A stretch of DNA of 64,000 nucleotides, from the NCBI GenBank assembly GCA_000024525.1, contig CP001769.1, forward strand, positions 4,869,001-4,933,000, given 5' to 3'. The notes under the pieces are model-generated. The model was not told where the DNA came from, ran no database searches, and worked only from the letters and a program-made list of their open reading frames with translations. The translations under genes were made by a program, and so were the position numbers. This stretch comes from Spirosoma linguale DSM 74 (GTDB lineage Bacteria > Bacteroidota > Bacteroidia > Cytophagales > Spirosomataceae). This document shows, in pieces, positions 8,409 through 17,552 of this stretch (position 1 is its first letter; each line of letters begins with the position of its first letter).

Positions 8409-11400
8409 ATGAACGCTTTTATACGTAATGTAGTGGGTTTTTCGCTGAAAAACCGCTTTTTCATCTTCTTCATGACGGTCGCGTTGATCATAGCCGGTAT
8501 TGCCAGCTACATGACCACCCCGCTCGAAGCATTTCCGGACGTAACCAATACTCAGATCATTGTGGTGACGGAGTGGAATGGCCGCTCCGCCGAGGAGATT
8601 GAGCGATTTGTGACTGTGCCTATCGAAGTGGGCATGAACTCCGTACAACGCAAAACCAGCGTCCGTTCCATTACCATGTTCGGGCTGAGTATCATCAAGA
8701 TTATATTCGAGGATGATGTAGAAGACTTCTTTGCCCGGCAGCAGGTTAACAACCAGCTTCGTTCGATCTCGCTGCCCGAAGGCGTATCACCCGATGTGCA
8801 GCCCCCCTACGGCCCTACCGGCGAAATCTTCCGGTTTACCCTCCAGTCGCCTAACCGCGACAGCCGCGAACTGCTTACCCTCCACAACTGGGTGATTGAC
8901 CGCCAACTCCGCAGCGTGGCGGGTGTAGCCGATGTGGTCGCCTTTGGCGGACGGGAAAAAAGCTACGAGATCCGGGTAAACCCCACTCAACTGGCCAAAT
9001 ACGACATCACCCCACTGGAGGTATACCAGGCCGTTACCCGCAGCAACATCAACGTTGGGGGCGATGTGATCGAGCGGAATGGGCAGGCGTATGTGGTTCG
9101 GGGTATCGGTCTGCTCACCTCCATTGCCGACATCGAAAACCTGATCGTGGAAGATCTGTCGGGAAACCCGGTGCTGATCAAGAACGTAGCCGAAGTAGCC
9201 GAGTCGAACTTGCCTCGCGTTGGCCAGGTAGGGCTGGATAAAGACGACGATGTGGTAGAGGGCATCGTGGTGATGCGGAAAAACGAGAACCCAAGCGAGG
9301 TACTGGCGCGGGTTAAAGCCAAAATCGAGGATTTGAACACCCGCATTTTACCGTCGGATGTGAAGATGGTCACGTTCTACGACCGCGATAACCTCATCTC
9401 GTTCTGTACGCGTACGGTACTGCATAACCTGACGGAGGGAATCATTCTGGTAACGGTCATCGTGTTTCTGTTCATGGCCGACTGGCGGACTACCGTTATT
9501 GTGTCCATCATCATTCCGCTGGCGTTGCTGTTTGCATTTATGTGTCTCAAACTGCGCGGCATGTCGGCTAACCTGCTGTCGATGGGTGCGGTCGATTTCG
9601 GGATTATCGTTGATGGCGCTGTGGTGATGGTGGAGGGGATATTTGTCACCCTTGATCATCAGGCACACCGCATTGGCATGACCAAGTTCAACCGCATGGC
9701 GAAGCTGGGCCTGATCAAAAAGACGGGGGGCGAGTTGGGAAAGGCCGTTTTCTTCTCCAAGCTGATCATCATCACCGCCCTGTTACCCATCTTCTCGTTC
9801 CAGAAAGTAGAGGGTAAAATGTTTTCGCCCCTAGCCTGGACGCTCGGATTTGCCTTGCTGGGTGCCCTGCTCTTCACGCTAACGCTGGTACCGGTACTAT
9901 GCTCCATCTTGTTAAAAAAGAACGTTCGGGAAAAGAACAACCCTCTGGTCAACTTCTTCGACCGAACCGTTATGGCGGGTTTTACCTGGTGCTTCGCTCA
10001 CCGAAAAGTCAGCCTTATTGCAGCTATTGGCTTCATGGCGGTTACGTTTTTTTCGGCTTCCCTGCTGGGATCGGAGTTTTTACCGACCCTCAACGAAGGC
10101 GCCCTCTGGGTAGAGGCTAAACTTCCGATGAGCAGTTCGCTCAACCAAACGGTGGGCATGGTCCGAACATTACGGCAAAAGCTGATGGACTTCCCGGAAG
10201 TCAACGGGGTACTTTCCCAAACGGGCCGGTCCAATGACGGCACCGATCCATCCGGCTTTTATTACGTTCAGATGCAGGTTAATCTGAAGCCCAAAGACGA
10301 GTGGACCAGAAAAATAAGTACCGATGAACTCATCGAGGAAATGGACGGTCGGCTCAAGCAGTTTCAGGGCATCAACTACAATTACTCGCAGCCCATCATC
10401 GACAACGTGGCCGAAGCTGTAGCCGGTATGAACGCCAGCAACGCCGTCAAGATTTTCGGCGACGACCTGGAAACGCTCGACAAGATGGCGAACAAGGTCA
10501 TTGGTGCCATTCGGGATGTGCCAGGCGTAAAAGACGTGGGTATCCTACGCAACATCGGCCAGCCCGAAATCAGCGTTCTGTTCGACGACCGGAAAATGGC
10601 TTTATATGGCGTCTCTACCGCCGATGCACAATCGGTTATCGAAATGGCGATTGGGGGTAAAACGGCTTCTGTACTGTACGAAGGCGAGCGAAAATTCGAC
10701 ATTCGGGTCCGGTATGGCGAAGATTACCGGCGCACGGAAGATGACATCATGCGGCTAATGGTTCCCACGTTGCGGGGCAATAAAATTCCCCTGCGGGAAA
10801 TTGCTACCCTGCGCGCTATCACAGGCCCTGCTTTTGTCTACCGCGACAACAACAAGCGGTTTATTGGGGTAAAATTCTCGGTGCGGGAACGCGATCTGGG
10901 CAGTACCATTGCCGAAGCGCAGCAACGGGTCAACGAAGCCATAAAAGACCTCCCTAAAGGATACAGCATTAACTGGACGGGTGAGTTTGAGAACCAGGTT
11001 CGGGCTACCGCCCGACTCGGCCAGGTAGTACCCATCAGTCTGGCGACCATCTTTGTGATTCTGTTCATCCTCTTCGGGAGCGCCAAAGATGCGGGGCTGG
11101 TCTTGCTCAACGTACCGTTTGCCCTCATTGGCGGCATTCTGGCCCTGCATGCTACCGGTATGAATTTCGGTATTTCGGCGGGGGTAGGTTTCATCGCCCT
11201 GTTTGGCATCTGTGTGCAGAACGGCGTTATCCTGATCTCGGTCTTCAACAACAACCGGAAGGCCCGAATGCCCCTGGACGAAGCCATTCGGGAAGGTGTC
11301 AAGTCGCGGGTTAGGCCAGTAGTAATGACAGCCCTTATGGCCGCTATCGGTTTGCTGCCGGCCGCTGTCTCAACGGGTATTGGCTCGGAAACGCAGAAGC

Positions 11401-11522
11401 CCCTGGCCATTGTGGTGATTGGCGGCTTAATTACCGCTACGATCCTGACGCTGCTGATCTTTCCGATCATCTACCGGCTATTCAACCGAAAGCAAGGCAC
11501 ACATGCGTTCACAGTTGAATAA
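8409..11522 (+). CDS. Heavy-metal efflux RND transporter (CzcA/CusA family)
   Basis: 1037 aa, full length for an HME-RND pump. Twelve hydrophobic segments are arranged as TM1, a large periplasmic loop, TM2-6, TM7, a second loop, TM8-12. The motif DFGIIVDGAVVMVE in TM4 (~395-408) carries the two acidic residues characteristic of divalent-cation (CzcA-type) rather than drug (AcrB-type) pumps. It is proton driven and exports metal ions from the periplasm or cytoplasm. It follows the adaptor gene by 42 bp with no terminator, so it belongs to the same operon. Which metal is exported (Co/Zn/Cd/Ni or Cu/Ag) cannot be read from this sequence. Confidence 0.94.
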   Translation: MNAFIRNVVGFSLKNRFFIFFMTVALIIAGIASYMTTPLEAFPDVTNTQIIVVTEWNGRSAEEIERFVTVPIEVGMNSVQRKTSVRSITMFGLSIIKIIFEDDVEDFFARQQVNNQLRSISLPEGVSPDVQPPYGPTGEIFRFTLQSPNRDSRELLTLHNWVIDRQLRSVAGVADVVAFGGREKSYEIRVNPTQLAKYDITPLEVYQAVTRSNINVGGDVIERNGQAYVVRGIGLLTSIADIENLIVEDLSGNPVLIKNVAEVAESNLPRVGQVGLDKDDDVVEGIVVMRKNENPSEVLARVKAKIEDLNTRILPSDVKMVTFYDRDNLISFCTRTVLHNLTEGIILVTVIVFLFMADWRTTVIVSIIIPLALLFAFMCLKLRGMSANLLSMGAVDFGIIVDGAVVMVEGIFVTLDHQAHRIGMTKFNRMAKLGLIKKTGGELGKAVFFSKLIIITALLPIFSFQKVEGKMFSPLAWTLGFALLGALLFTLTLVPVLCSILLKKNVREKNNPLVNFFDRTVMAGFTWCFAHRKVSLIAAIGFMAVTFFSASLLGSEFLPTLNEGALWVEAKLPMSSSLNQTVGMVRTLRQKLMDFPEVNGVLSQTGRSNDGTDPSGFYYVQMQVNLKPKDEWTRKISTDELIEEMDGRLKQFQGINYNYSQPIIDNVAEAVAGMNASNAVKIFGDDLETLDKMANKVIGAIRDVPGVKDVGILRNIGQPEISVLFDDRKMALYGVSTADAQSVIEMAIGGKTASVLYEGERKFDIRVRYGEDYRRTEDDIMRLMVPTLRGNKIPLREIATLRAITGPAFVYRDNNKRFIGVKFSVRERDLGSTIAEAQQRVNEAIKDLPKGYSINWTGEFENQVRATARLGQVVPISLATIFVILFILFGSAKDAGLVLLNVPFALIGGILALHATGMNFGISAGVGFIALFGICVQNGVILISVFNNNRKARMPLDEAIREGVKSRVRPVVMTALMAAIGLLPAAVSTGIGSETQKPLAIVVIGGLITATILTLLIFPIIYRLFNRKQGTHAFTVE

Positions 11523-11662
11523 TAACCAATCAGCACTATGAGCTTATTTTTAAACAGTATGAGCTAAGACAGCTATACTTCGTTCATTCACTTACTTTTT
11601 ATCGCTATTCAGCTACCATGCACGGTTGTTGACAACAAAAATCATAATTCAGCTACCTGACT

Positions 11663-11724
11663 GATTAGATTTGGTCTGTCACAGAAAACAAAGACTTCTT
11701 TTCTGTGACAGACCAAGTCTAATC
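11663..11724. repeat. 26-bp inverted repeat (one mismatch) before LytTR gene
   Basis: Left arm 11663-11688 (begins GATTAGATTTGGTCTG) and right arm 11699-11724 are complementary at 25 of 26 positions around a 10-nt loop (caaagacttc). The right arm ends 21 bp before the ATG of the LytTR gene. There is no T-run, so it is not a classical terminator of the pump operon. It is a candidate operator or a leader hairpin. Confidence 0.85.
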
Positions 11725-11745
11725 CAACTTTAAAAATAGCGAATT

Positions 11746-12135
11746 ATGGTACCCTATCCTCCCCATGCAAGAACGCCAATTCCCACCGACGGTATCAAAA
11801 TGTACGTCCGGGAAGCGGGTCAACTCATTTTTCCGGTATCGGATTTAATCTATTTACAAGCCACCGGCAATTATAGCTGGCTGTACTGGAAAGATGGCCA
11901 ACGTATGCTAATGCCACGTACATTGAAGTACTACGTACCTCAGCTACCGGCGAAGTGGTTCGTTCGGCTCCACCGCAACTGTATTGTCAACTTAAACTAC
12001 ATCGAACGAATGGAGCGGGACGACCCAGACAAAGGTGGTCTGGTTTACCTGCGTACGGGCGTTGTTTTACCGGTATCACGTCGGCGCTGGTTTGCCGCTA
12101 AACGGCTTTTCCAGCAAAACAAACTCACGAATTAG
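11746..12135 (+). CDS. Stand-alone LytTR DNA-binding domain protein
   Basis: 129 aa, almost entirely a LytTR domain: IYLQATGNYSWLYW near residue 38-51, the characteristic FVRLHRNCIVNLNYIERM stretch near 78-95, and a basic end VSRRRWFAAK. No receiver domain is present, unlike most LytTR regulators. LytTR domains bind direct repeats in promoters. The gene starts shortly after a strong hairpin that could be an autoregulatory site, and its TAG stop is the first codon of the arm of another hairpin (12127-12222). It lies 223 bp after the CzcA-type gene; a link to metal efflux is only suggested by position. Confidence 0.88.
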   Translation: MVPYPPHARTPIPTDGIKMYVREAGQLIFPVSDLIYLQATGNYSWLYWKDGQRMLMPRTLKYYVPQLPAKWFVRLHRNCIVNLNYIERMERDDPDKGGLVYLRTGVVLPVSRRRWFAAKRLFQQNKLTN

Positions 12136-12222
12136 TGGAATAGGTGATTAGTGGAGTGGGTGAAATAAGGCTAACAACTCACTCCACCTACTCCACTAAT
12201 TTCACCACTCCACTAAATTCGT
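12127..12222. repeat. Low-complexity hairpin H1 spanning two stop codons
   Basis: A long imperfect inverted repeat. The left arm runs ACGAATTAGTGGAATAGGTG and onward to about 12163; the right arm (12179-12222) is its near complement, built from GTGGAGT/GGTGA words. It fills the whole gap between the convergent LytTR and YpdA-like genes and contains the TAG stop of each. No T-run follows on either strand. Confidence 0.85.
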
Positions 12223-13217
12223 TGAATAAGCTCGGCTACCTTGTGTACCTCGCGACCCACGATGTGGTCGATGATGGCCTGGGCATGTTCCCGGCCATTC
12301 TCAATAAAGACCTTCTCTGTAAAAATACCCGCCATCACTGTGCCGCAGACATACAGGCCGGGAACAGTGGTTTCAAACGTTTCTTTGTTATAAACCGGCA
12401 CCTGCGTGGTGGCATCCAGTTCAATACCGCACCGGCGCAATAGCTCGGCATCAGGGATATAGCCCGTCAGCACAAAGACGAAGTCAGCCGGTAGCTGCGT
12501 TTCTTCGCCGGTTTTCAGGTTATTGATCGTTACCGATTTCTCGTCAATCTGCGTCACACATGAGTTAAATGCGGTCTTTATCCGCCCTTCCTTCACCCGG
12601 TTTTTCACATCAGGTACGAGCCAGTATTTAACCGTACTCCGGAAATCGTCGCCCCGGTGAACAACGGTGATGTTCACATCGTGGCGGTACAGCTCCAAAG
12701 CTGCTTCAACAGCCGAATTAGAGCCACCAATGATGACAACATTGGTAAACGAATATTTGAACGGTTCGTCGTAATAGTGCGACACATGGGGTAAGTTCTC
12801 ACCCGGTATGTTGAGCCAGCGAGGCCGGGTAAAGTATCCCGTTGCCATAATCACTTTGTGAGCCTGATAGGCAGCACCAGCTTTGGTTGTCACCGTAAAA
12901 AGTTCACCTTCTTTTTGCACCTGCCAGACCTCCTGAAACAGCTCGAAATTGAGGTGATAGTAGGCTGCTGCTTTGCGGTAGTATTGGAGTGCTTCGTCAC
13001 GACCGGCTTTTACGTCCGATATGGCAAACGGCAATCCCCCTATCTCAATGTTTTCCGCCGTCGAGAAAAATCGCATTCGGCGCGGATACTGGCGGATCGA
13101 CTCCGTCAAACTACCCATTTCCAGAATCAAGTGGCTGAGCCCCGCTTTAGCCGCTTCGATGCCAGCCGCTAATCCACAGGGACCTCCACCAACAATAATG
13201 ACGTCGTATATCTGCAT
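12213..13217 (-). CDS. ypdA: YpdA-family FAD/NAD(P) oxidoreductase (putative bacillithiol disulfide reductase)
   Basis: 334 aa from MQIYDVIIVGGG (13217); the ATG 21 bp upstream is less likely because the Rossmann motif should start near the N-terminus. FAD-binding GGGPCGLAAG is at ~9-18 and the NAD(P)-binding second glycine motif (GGSNSAVEAALEL) at ~168-180. A terminal FAD motif (VPGLYVCGT) lies near 290. There is no CxxC redox pair of true thioredoxin reductases, as in YpdA. The family reduces bacillithiol disulfide with NADPH, and Bacteroidota can make bacillithiol. The stop codon lies inside the hairpin shared with the convergent LytTR gene. The YpdA name comes from overall pattern, without alignment. 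Confidence 0.8.
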   Translation of the reverse strand: MQIYDVIIVGGGPCGLAAGIEAAKAGLSHLILEMGSLTESIRQYPRRMRFFSTAENIEIGGLPFAISDVKAGRDEALQYYRKAAAYYHLNFELFQEVWQVQKEGELFTVTTKAGAAYQAHKVIMATGYFTRPRWLNIPGENLPHVSHYYDEPFKYSFTNVVIIGGSNSAVEAALELYRHDVNITVVHRGDDFRSTVKYWLVPDVKNRVKEGRIKTAFNSCVTQIDEKSVTINNLKTGEETQLPADFVFVLTGYIPDAELLRRCGIELDATTQVPVYNKETFETTVPGLYVCGTVMAGIFTEKVFIENGREHAQAIIDHIVGREVHKVAELIQRI

Positions 13218-13277
13218 AGCGTAGTAAATCTGCTCCAATGTCCTTCAGACTATCATTGAGCTACAGGCTTAACAAGC

Positions 13278-13313
13278 AAAAAGTCCTCAAAGGTTGCGCT
13301 TCGAGGACTTTTT
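13278..13313. terminator. Intrinsic terminator after surface-protein gene
   Basis: Arms AAAAAGTCCTC and GAGGACTTTTT with a 14-nt loop. It lies just beyond the 3' end of the leftward SdrD-B protein gene (stop at 13338) and works in that direction with a run of T on the minus strand. Confidence 0.75.
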
Positions 13314-13337
13314 ACCTGTTATTTTTCACCCGATCAT

Positions 13338-16300
13338 CTACCTGATCCGTCTTATACCGAAGGGTAGACACACAACTGGCGGGCAGGCATAGGGGGTTAT
13401 GTTTACGGTTGACTGGCTGGTACAGCCATTGACTCCGGTAGCGGTTATGGTATAAAGACCATCGGCCGTAACGGTTTGGCTGGAGCCAGTGGCTAAAAAT
13501 CCATTAGGCCCAGTCCAACTTAAAGTAGCCCCCAGCGATTGTGCACTAATGGTAGCAGCACAGCTAACACATAACTTAGCAGAAACGGACGTTTGCAGAA
13601 CGGGTGCGATTGTATCGGAGGTGACGCTTATAGTGGCGGTGGTGAAACTAGCGGGACAGGCAGGGTCACCCACCGTCAGGGTGTAGCTGCCCGCTACCGA
13701 CACCGTCGGGTTCTGCACCACACTGCTGAAACTGGACGGACCACGCCAGCGGTAAACCGCCGAAGGGGCGGGTGTGCCATCGCCGTACTGGGCCTGCCCC
13801 TTCAGGGTGAGGCTCTTCACCGAACACGTCAGCGTCCCCCCGGTAGCCACCGCCTTCACAGAGGGCGAAACGCTCACCACCAGCTCATCCGACTGCCGAC
13901 ACTCGGCTGGGCCGGGTGTGGGGTAAATCAAAGCGTACACATACTGCTTAAGCACAACACTACCCGTGTTGAAGGTGTTGAGCTGGGGCTGCACCAGCAC
14001 CGCCCGCTTGCCCACCGGCAACACCGTACCCAGCACTACCCCGCCCGAGCCGTACATAGCCGTACCCGACTGAGGGGTGCTGAACACCACAAACCGGATC
14101 GACTCACCATTCTGCAGATGATCGGTCTGCACCGAGATCGAGTCCAGCTTCATACCCGAACACAAGCTCAGGGACGAGTTCGACAGTTCCACTACCGGAC
14201 AGTAGCTGGGGCTCACCAGCACCTGGGCCGTGCTCCAGCAGCCGTTGCTGCCTGTGGCCGTCACACTGTAAAGTCCGTCTACCACCACATCGACCTCACT
14301 GCCCACCGCCGTGAAGCTGCCCGGGCCTGACCAGCGCAGGCTGGCCCCCGGGGCCGTCGCCGAGATGCGAGCCGCACAACTGGGGCAGCTCTTGCCTACC
14401 ACCGAGGTGTTCAGGTTGGGCGTCATGGTATCCGAAGTGACGCTGGTAATTGTGGTGGTGAAACTGGCGGAACAGGCCGGGTCACCCACCGTCAGGGTGT
14501 AGCTGCCCGCTACCGAGACCGTGGGGTTCTGCACCACACTGCTGAAACTGGACGGACCACGCCAGCGGTAAACCGCCGAAGGGGCGGGTGTGCCATCACT
14601 GTACTGGGCCTGTCCCTTCAGGGTGAGACTCTTCACCGAACACGTCAGTGTACCCCCTGTGGCCACCGCCCGTAATGAAGGGGCGATTTTGATTACTGTT
14701 TTATCCGATTGCCGACAGGACACATTGGCGGGCGTAGGATAAATGATGGCATAAATGTACTGATTCCGTTTATTGCCCGTGTTGTTGTCGGTAGTGATGA
14801 GTGGATTGTATAAAACAGCCCGGTTTATGTTCGGACCGGGCTTTACGGTACCTAACACAACCCCCGTATTGGCATACATAGCCGTACCTGATTGAGGGCT
14901 GGTAAACAGGACGAAGCGTACGGAGTCGACCCGGCTCAGGTAGTTACCAACGGCCGCAATGGAATCCAGCTTTACTCCCGGACAAAGTGAAACGGTATCT
15001 TTCTCGGTAGTCAGTTCGGGGCAGGAGTAGATTGACAGGTCATTTGTGAAATCATTCTGTCCGGCATCCATCGTCGTTACAGAAATCACGGCCGATTGAC
15101 CAACCAGTAACGCATCCGAATCGCGTAGATCAGCATCAGCGTAGTTTGCCTGATTGGCTGGTGAAAGTGCATAATACCGCTGGCGACTAGCCGCTCCCTG
15201 ACGTGCACCTACCGCTCGGGCAGCCAATCGACCGCCCGACGCAGCCAGGGGTTTGACGCCATCGAGCGTAATATCCAGTGACCTCAATTGAGCCGTATCC
15301 ATCCGTATCTCGTACTTGTGCATATACCGTAATCCACCCGGCACCGTAGCGTTATTGAAGTAAAACTGTCCACCATCGTGGGTCGTTTGGGTACCGACAG
15401 TTGTACCCCCATTTTCTATATCGTGTAGCGTGAGTACAACCCCGTCAATACCCGGTTCATAGGCGTCCTGAATACCATCCCGGTTGTCGTCGAACCAAAA
15501 GCGGTTGCCAATTTCTACCGAAGCCGGGTCACAAAGGGCTTTTACGTCGCCCAGCCCCCCCGCCTTTCCGAATACACCCGGCGTTTCTTCAAGGGTGTAT
15601 AAAACGTAATTTCGGTTGACGAAGCCTGTTTTGGCACCAAACACCTTGAATCCGCCAGATTGATAAATATCCGTGATGGGATCGAATGCCGATGTGATTA
15701 CCTCCGTGTAGCCGGGAATAAATGTCAATGACCCGTTGGATACTTCGGCATGACCAACTTTATTGTGAAACAGCCAATAATCATTGCCAAAGAACTCACC
15801 ACCTACGTTGTTTTCATCGACAGGGCCTTCCCCGTTGCCAACCCCACTACCGGCCAGACCACCGGATTTGCCGTTTTTTTCCAGTTCAAGCGTGCCATTA
15901 TTGTTATAGGCTCGTAGTAAATCGCCACCCGTAAATCCATCATATAAGCCATTGCCAGCCGGGTTATGGTTTGCTACGCCCGACATATTCCCGAAGCGAT
16001 CCATGAAGCCGATTAACATCGACCCATCGTCGTCAAATTCGAGATCCGACAGGATGGGTTGTGGAGACATCACAAATCGACGGCTGTCGCCCAGTCCGCA
16101 GGGTGTTGGCCAGGCATCGGTCCAGGGTAGCCAGTGGTCATACTTGGTACAGTCGTAATCGGGTTGATTAGGGTCGGTCGTAAGATCGGCTGGGCCACGT
16201 CTGAAATCAAGCGGAAAGGCCAGAACGGTTTCAAAAACGGGCGTTGCTGCGTTCGGATCGAACCGGTATATCGTTGCGCTCAAATCGCTTTTCTGTTGCG

Positions 16301-17393
16301 ATGTTTCGGCCGAGCAGACCACACCTATGTAAATTTTACCGTGGTAAACCTTCAGCGCCCAGGGCCGAAAATCGCCGTTGGAACAGCCAGGATCGGGAAT
16401 TGCCCACGATTTTACGGCTGTTGCTGACGTAGGCGCAACAGCCGTTGAGTTGATAAAGACACCGTAGATTTTACGATCCTTCAGGTTAATAAAGTAAAGC
16501 GTCTTGTCATCTTCCGACATATCCATGCCTCCAATACTAATCCGCCCTACCGCACGCATGGCACCGGGATCAGCACTAGCCTGTGTTTTATCGGCAAACA
16601 AACCTGTGTGTGGATCGGCCCCAGTGTCGATGCCAAGCGTGTTAACATCCAGAAAACGGGTGGTTTTGTGCGTGACGATATCACTCATATAGATGCCCCC
16701 CGTGCCTAAGGGACCGAGACTCATGTGCCGTTTGATAAAGGCGGCACTAAGTATTTTTTTAGTCCGTCGATGGTAGGCAAGTCCCCAAACAGAGCCTATC
16801 TGATCGGCCGTAGCGATATGTTCCGGCGGGAAATTAGCGGCCGATGCTACGCCACTAGCTTCATAAGCGACACTAACCAGAGCATCGGCTTTGGCAGCCT
16901 GCTTTTCATTGGCAACCGGGTTACCGTTGGCATCCGTTGTTAGTTGGGTATTTCCATTAACGTAACAAGGTACAATGAGTCGAACATTTGTACGCTGACA
17001 GTAATCGGCTGGATAATTGATACCAACATTTACATGACTGGAAGGCGCCTTTATAAACTGAACACTTGTTGCACTACTACTGCCATAAGGGCCATTATAG
17101 TCGCCCGGAGGCAAGTTATGAAACTCGATGCGTACCGGTTTCCCAGCCGGAATTTCGGACGAACTAAATGAATAGTTTCCTTTTGCGTCCGTAGCTTTCC
17201 GAATTGGCACTTTGTTCAGATCAACGAATGCGAAAACGTCAACACCCGCTACACCGATCTCAATGGGTAATGTGTCTGAACGGATACCATTTAAATCAAA
17301 GTCTCTGAATACACTTCCACTTATTTGAGCATGTACGGTATTCCAACTACCCACAATAACCCAAAAGCACATTAATATGTACAGTTGCTTCAT
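13338..17393 (-). CDS. Large SdrD-B-domain surface/secreted protein with internal repeats
   Basis: 1351 aa from the ATG at 17393 (MKQLYILMCFWVIVGSWN...), which opens a clear signal peptide ending HAQ. The upstream in-frame ATG at 17456 is rejected for that reason. An SdrD-B/Cna-B-like domain (SGSVFRDFDLNGIRSD) is at ~25-95 and a propeller-like central region at ~180-600. A second SdrD-B domain (IGNRFWFDDNRDGIQD) lies near 625-700. Two copies of a ~272-aa cysteine-containing module (WRGPSSFSSVVQNPTV) follow at about 905-1176 and 1177 to the end. The protein is presumably exported and acts in adhesion or the envelope. The end (CLPFGIRRIR) is a short basic tail; no obvious T9SS type-A sorting domain is seen. 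It is monocistronic, with a terminator behind it. Confidence 0.8.
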   Translation of the reverse strand: MKQLYILMCFWVIVGSWNTVHAQISGSVFRDFDLNGIRSDTLPIEIGVAGVDVFAFVDLNKVPIRKATDAKGNYSFSSSEIPAGKPVRIEFHNLPPGDYNGPYGSSSATSVQFIKAPSSHVNVGINYPADYCQRTNVRLIVPCYVNGNTQLTTDANGNPVANEKQAAKADALVSVAYEASGVASAANFPPEHIATADQIGSVWGLAYHRRTKKILSAAFIKRHMSLGPLGTGGIYMSDIVTHKTTRFLDVNTLGIDTGADPHTGLFADKTQASADPGAMRAVGRISIGGMDMSEDDKTLYFINLKDRKIYGVFINSTAVAPTSATAVKSWAIPDPGCSNGDFRPWALKVYHGKIYIGVVCSAETSQQKSDLSATIYRFDPNAATPVFETVLAFPLDFRRGPADLTTDPNQPDYDCTKYDHWLPWTDAWPTPCGLGDSRRFVMSPQPILSDLEFDDDGSMLIGFMDRFGNMSGVANHNPAGNGLYDGFTGGDLLRAYNNNGTLELEKNGKSGGLAGSGVGNGEGPVDENNVGGEFFGNDYWLFHNKVGHAEVSNGSLTFIPGYTEVITSAFDPITDIYQSGGFKVFGAKTGFVNRNYVLYTLEETPGVFGKAGGLGDVKALCDPASVEIGNRFWFDDNRDGIQDAYEPGIDGVVLTLHDIENGGTTVGTQTTHDGGQFYFNNATVPGGLRYMHKYEIRMDTAQLRSLDITLDGVKPLAASGGRLAARAVGARQGAASRQRYYALSPANQANYADADLRDSDALLVGQSAVISVTTMDAGQNDFTNDLSIYSCPELTTEKDTVSLCPGVKLDSIAAVGNYLSRVDSVRFVLFTSPQSGTAMYANTGVVLGTVKPGPNINRAVLYNPLITTDNNTGNKRNQYIYAIIYPTPANVSCRQSDKTVIKIAPSLRAVATGGTLTCSVKSLTLKGQAQYSDGTPAPSAVYRWRGPSSFSSVVQNPTVSVAGSYTLTVGDPACSASFTTTITSVTSDTMTPNLNTSVVGKSCPSCAARISATAPGASLRWSGPGSFTAVGSEVDVVVDGLYSVTATGSNGCWSTAQVLVSPSYCPVVELSNSSLSLCSGMKLDSISVQTDHLQNGESIRFVVFSTPQSGTAMYGSGGVVLGTVLPVGKRAVLVQPQLNTFNTGSVVLKQYVYALIYPTPGPAECRQSDELVVSVSPSVKAVATGGTLTCSVKSLTLKGQAQYGDGTPAPSAVYRWRGPSSFSSVVQNPTVSVAGSYTLTVGDPACPASFTTATISVTSDTIAPVLQTSVSAKLCVSCAATISAQSLGATLSWTGPNGFLATGSSQTVTADGLYTITATGVNGCTSQSTVNITPYACPPVVCLPFGIRRIR
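13645..13853. repeat. Direct repeat copy 1 inside surface-protein gene
   Basis: A segment of about 209 bp that matches 14461-14669 at roughly nine in ten positions (816-bp spacing, 272 codons). It encodes the Ig-like core (GQAQYGDGTPAPSAVYRWRG) of the C-terminal modules. Identity is far higher than between the flanking parts of the modules. Confidence 0.8.
14461..14669. repeat. Direct repeat copy 2 inside surface-protein gene
   Basis: Partner of the repeat at 13645-13853. Most differences are synonymous third-position changes, suggesting recent duplication or gene conversion under protein-level constraint. Confidence 0.8.
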
Positions 17394-17552
17394 AAAACAA
17401 TTGTTTACTAAGTCAAGTATCAAGTTACTATAAGACCAACAACCAGATAATCCCAAAGGCTCAGAGAAACCCCTCCAGTAAACCCCTAAATATACTTTAT
17501 AGCCAGTACAGTATATTACTGAGGGTTAATCATCCCATTTTACGCAAAAGCT

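Noticed and set aside
9348..11470. Several long antisense ORFs opposite the CzcA-type gene
   Set aside because: Shadows of a well-supported RND gene; no signal, domain or start context.
13593..14330. A 245-codon rightward ORF opposite the surface-protein gene
   Set aside because: Antisense frame in GC-rich repeats; composition rich in R/H/T is typical of a shadow frame, and the leftward protein has clear domains.
13645..14669. CRISPR-like or other spaced repeat array
   Set aside because: Only two long copies, both inside an ORF and in frame; this is a protein-domain repeat. No CRISPR array was seen anywhere in the window.
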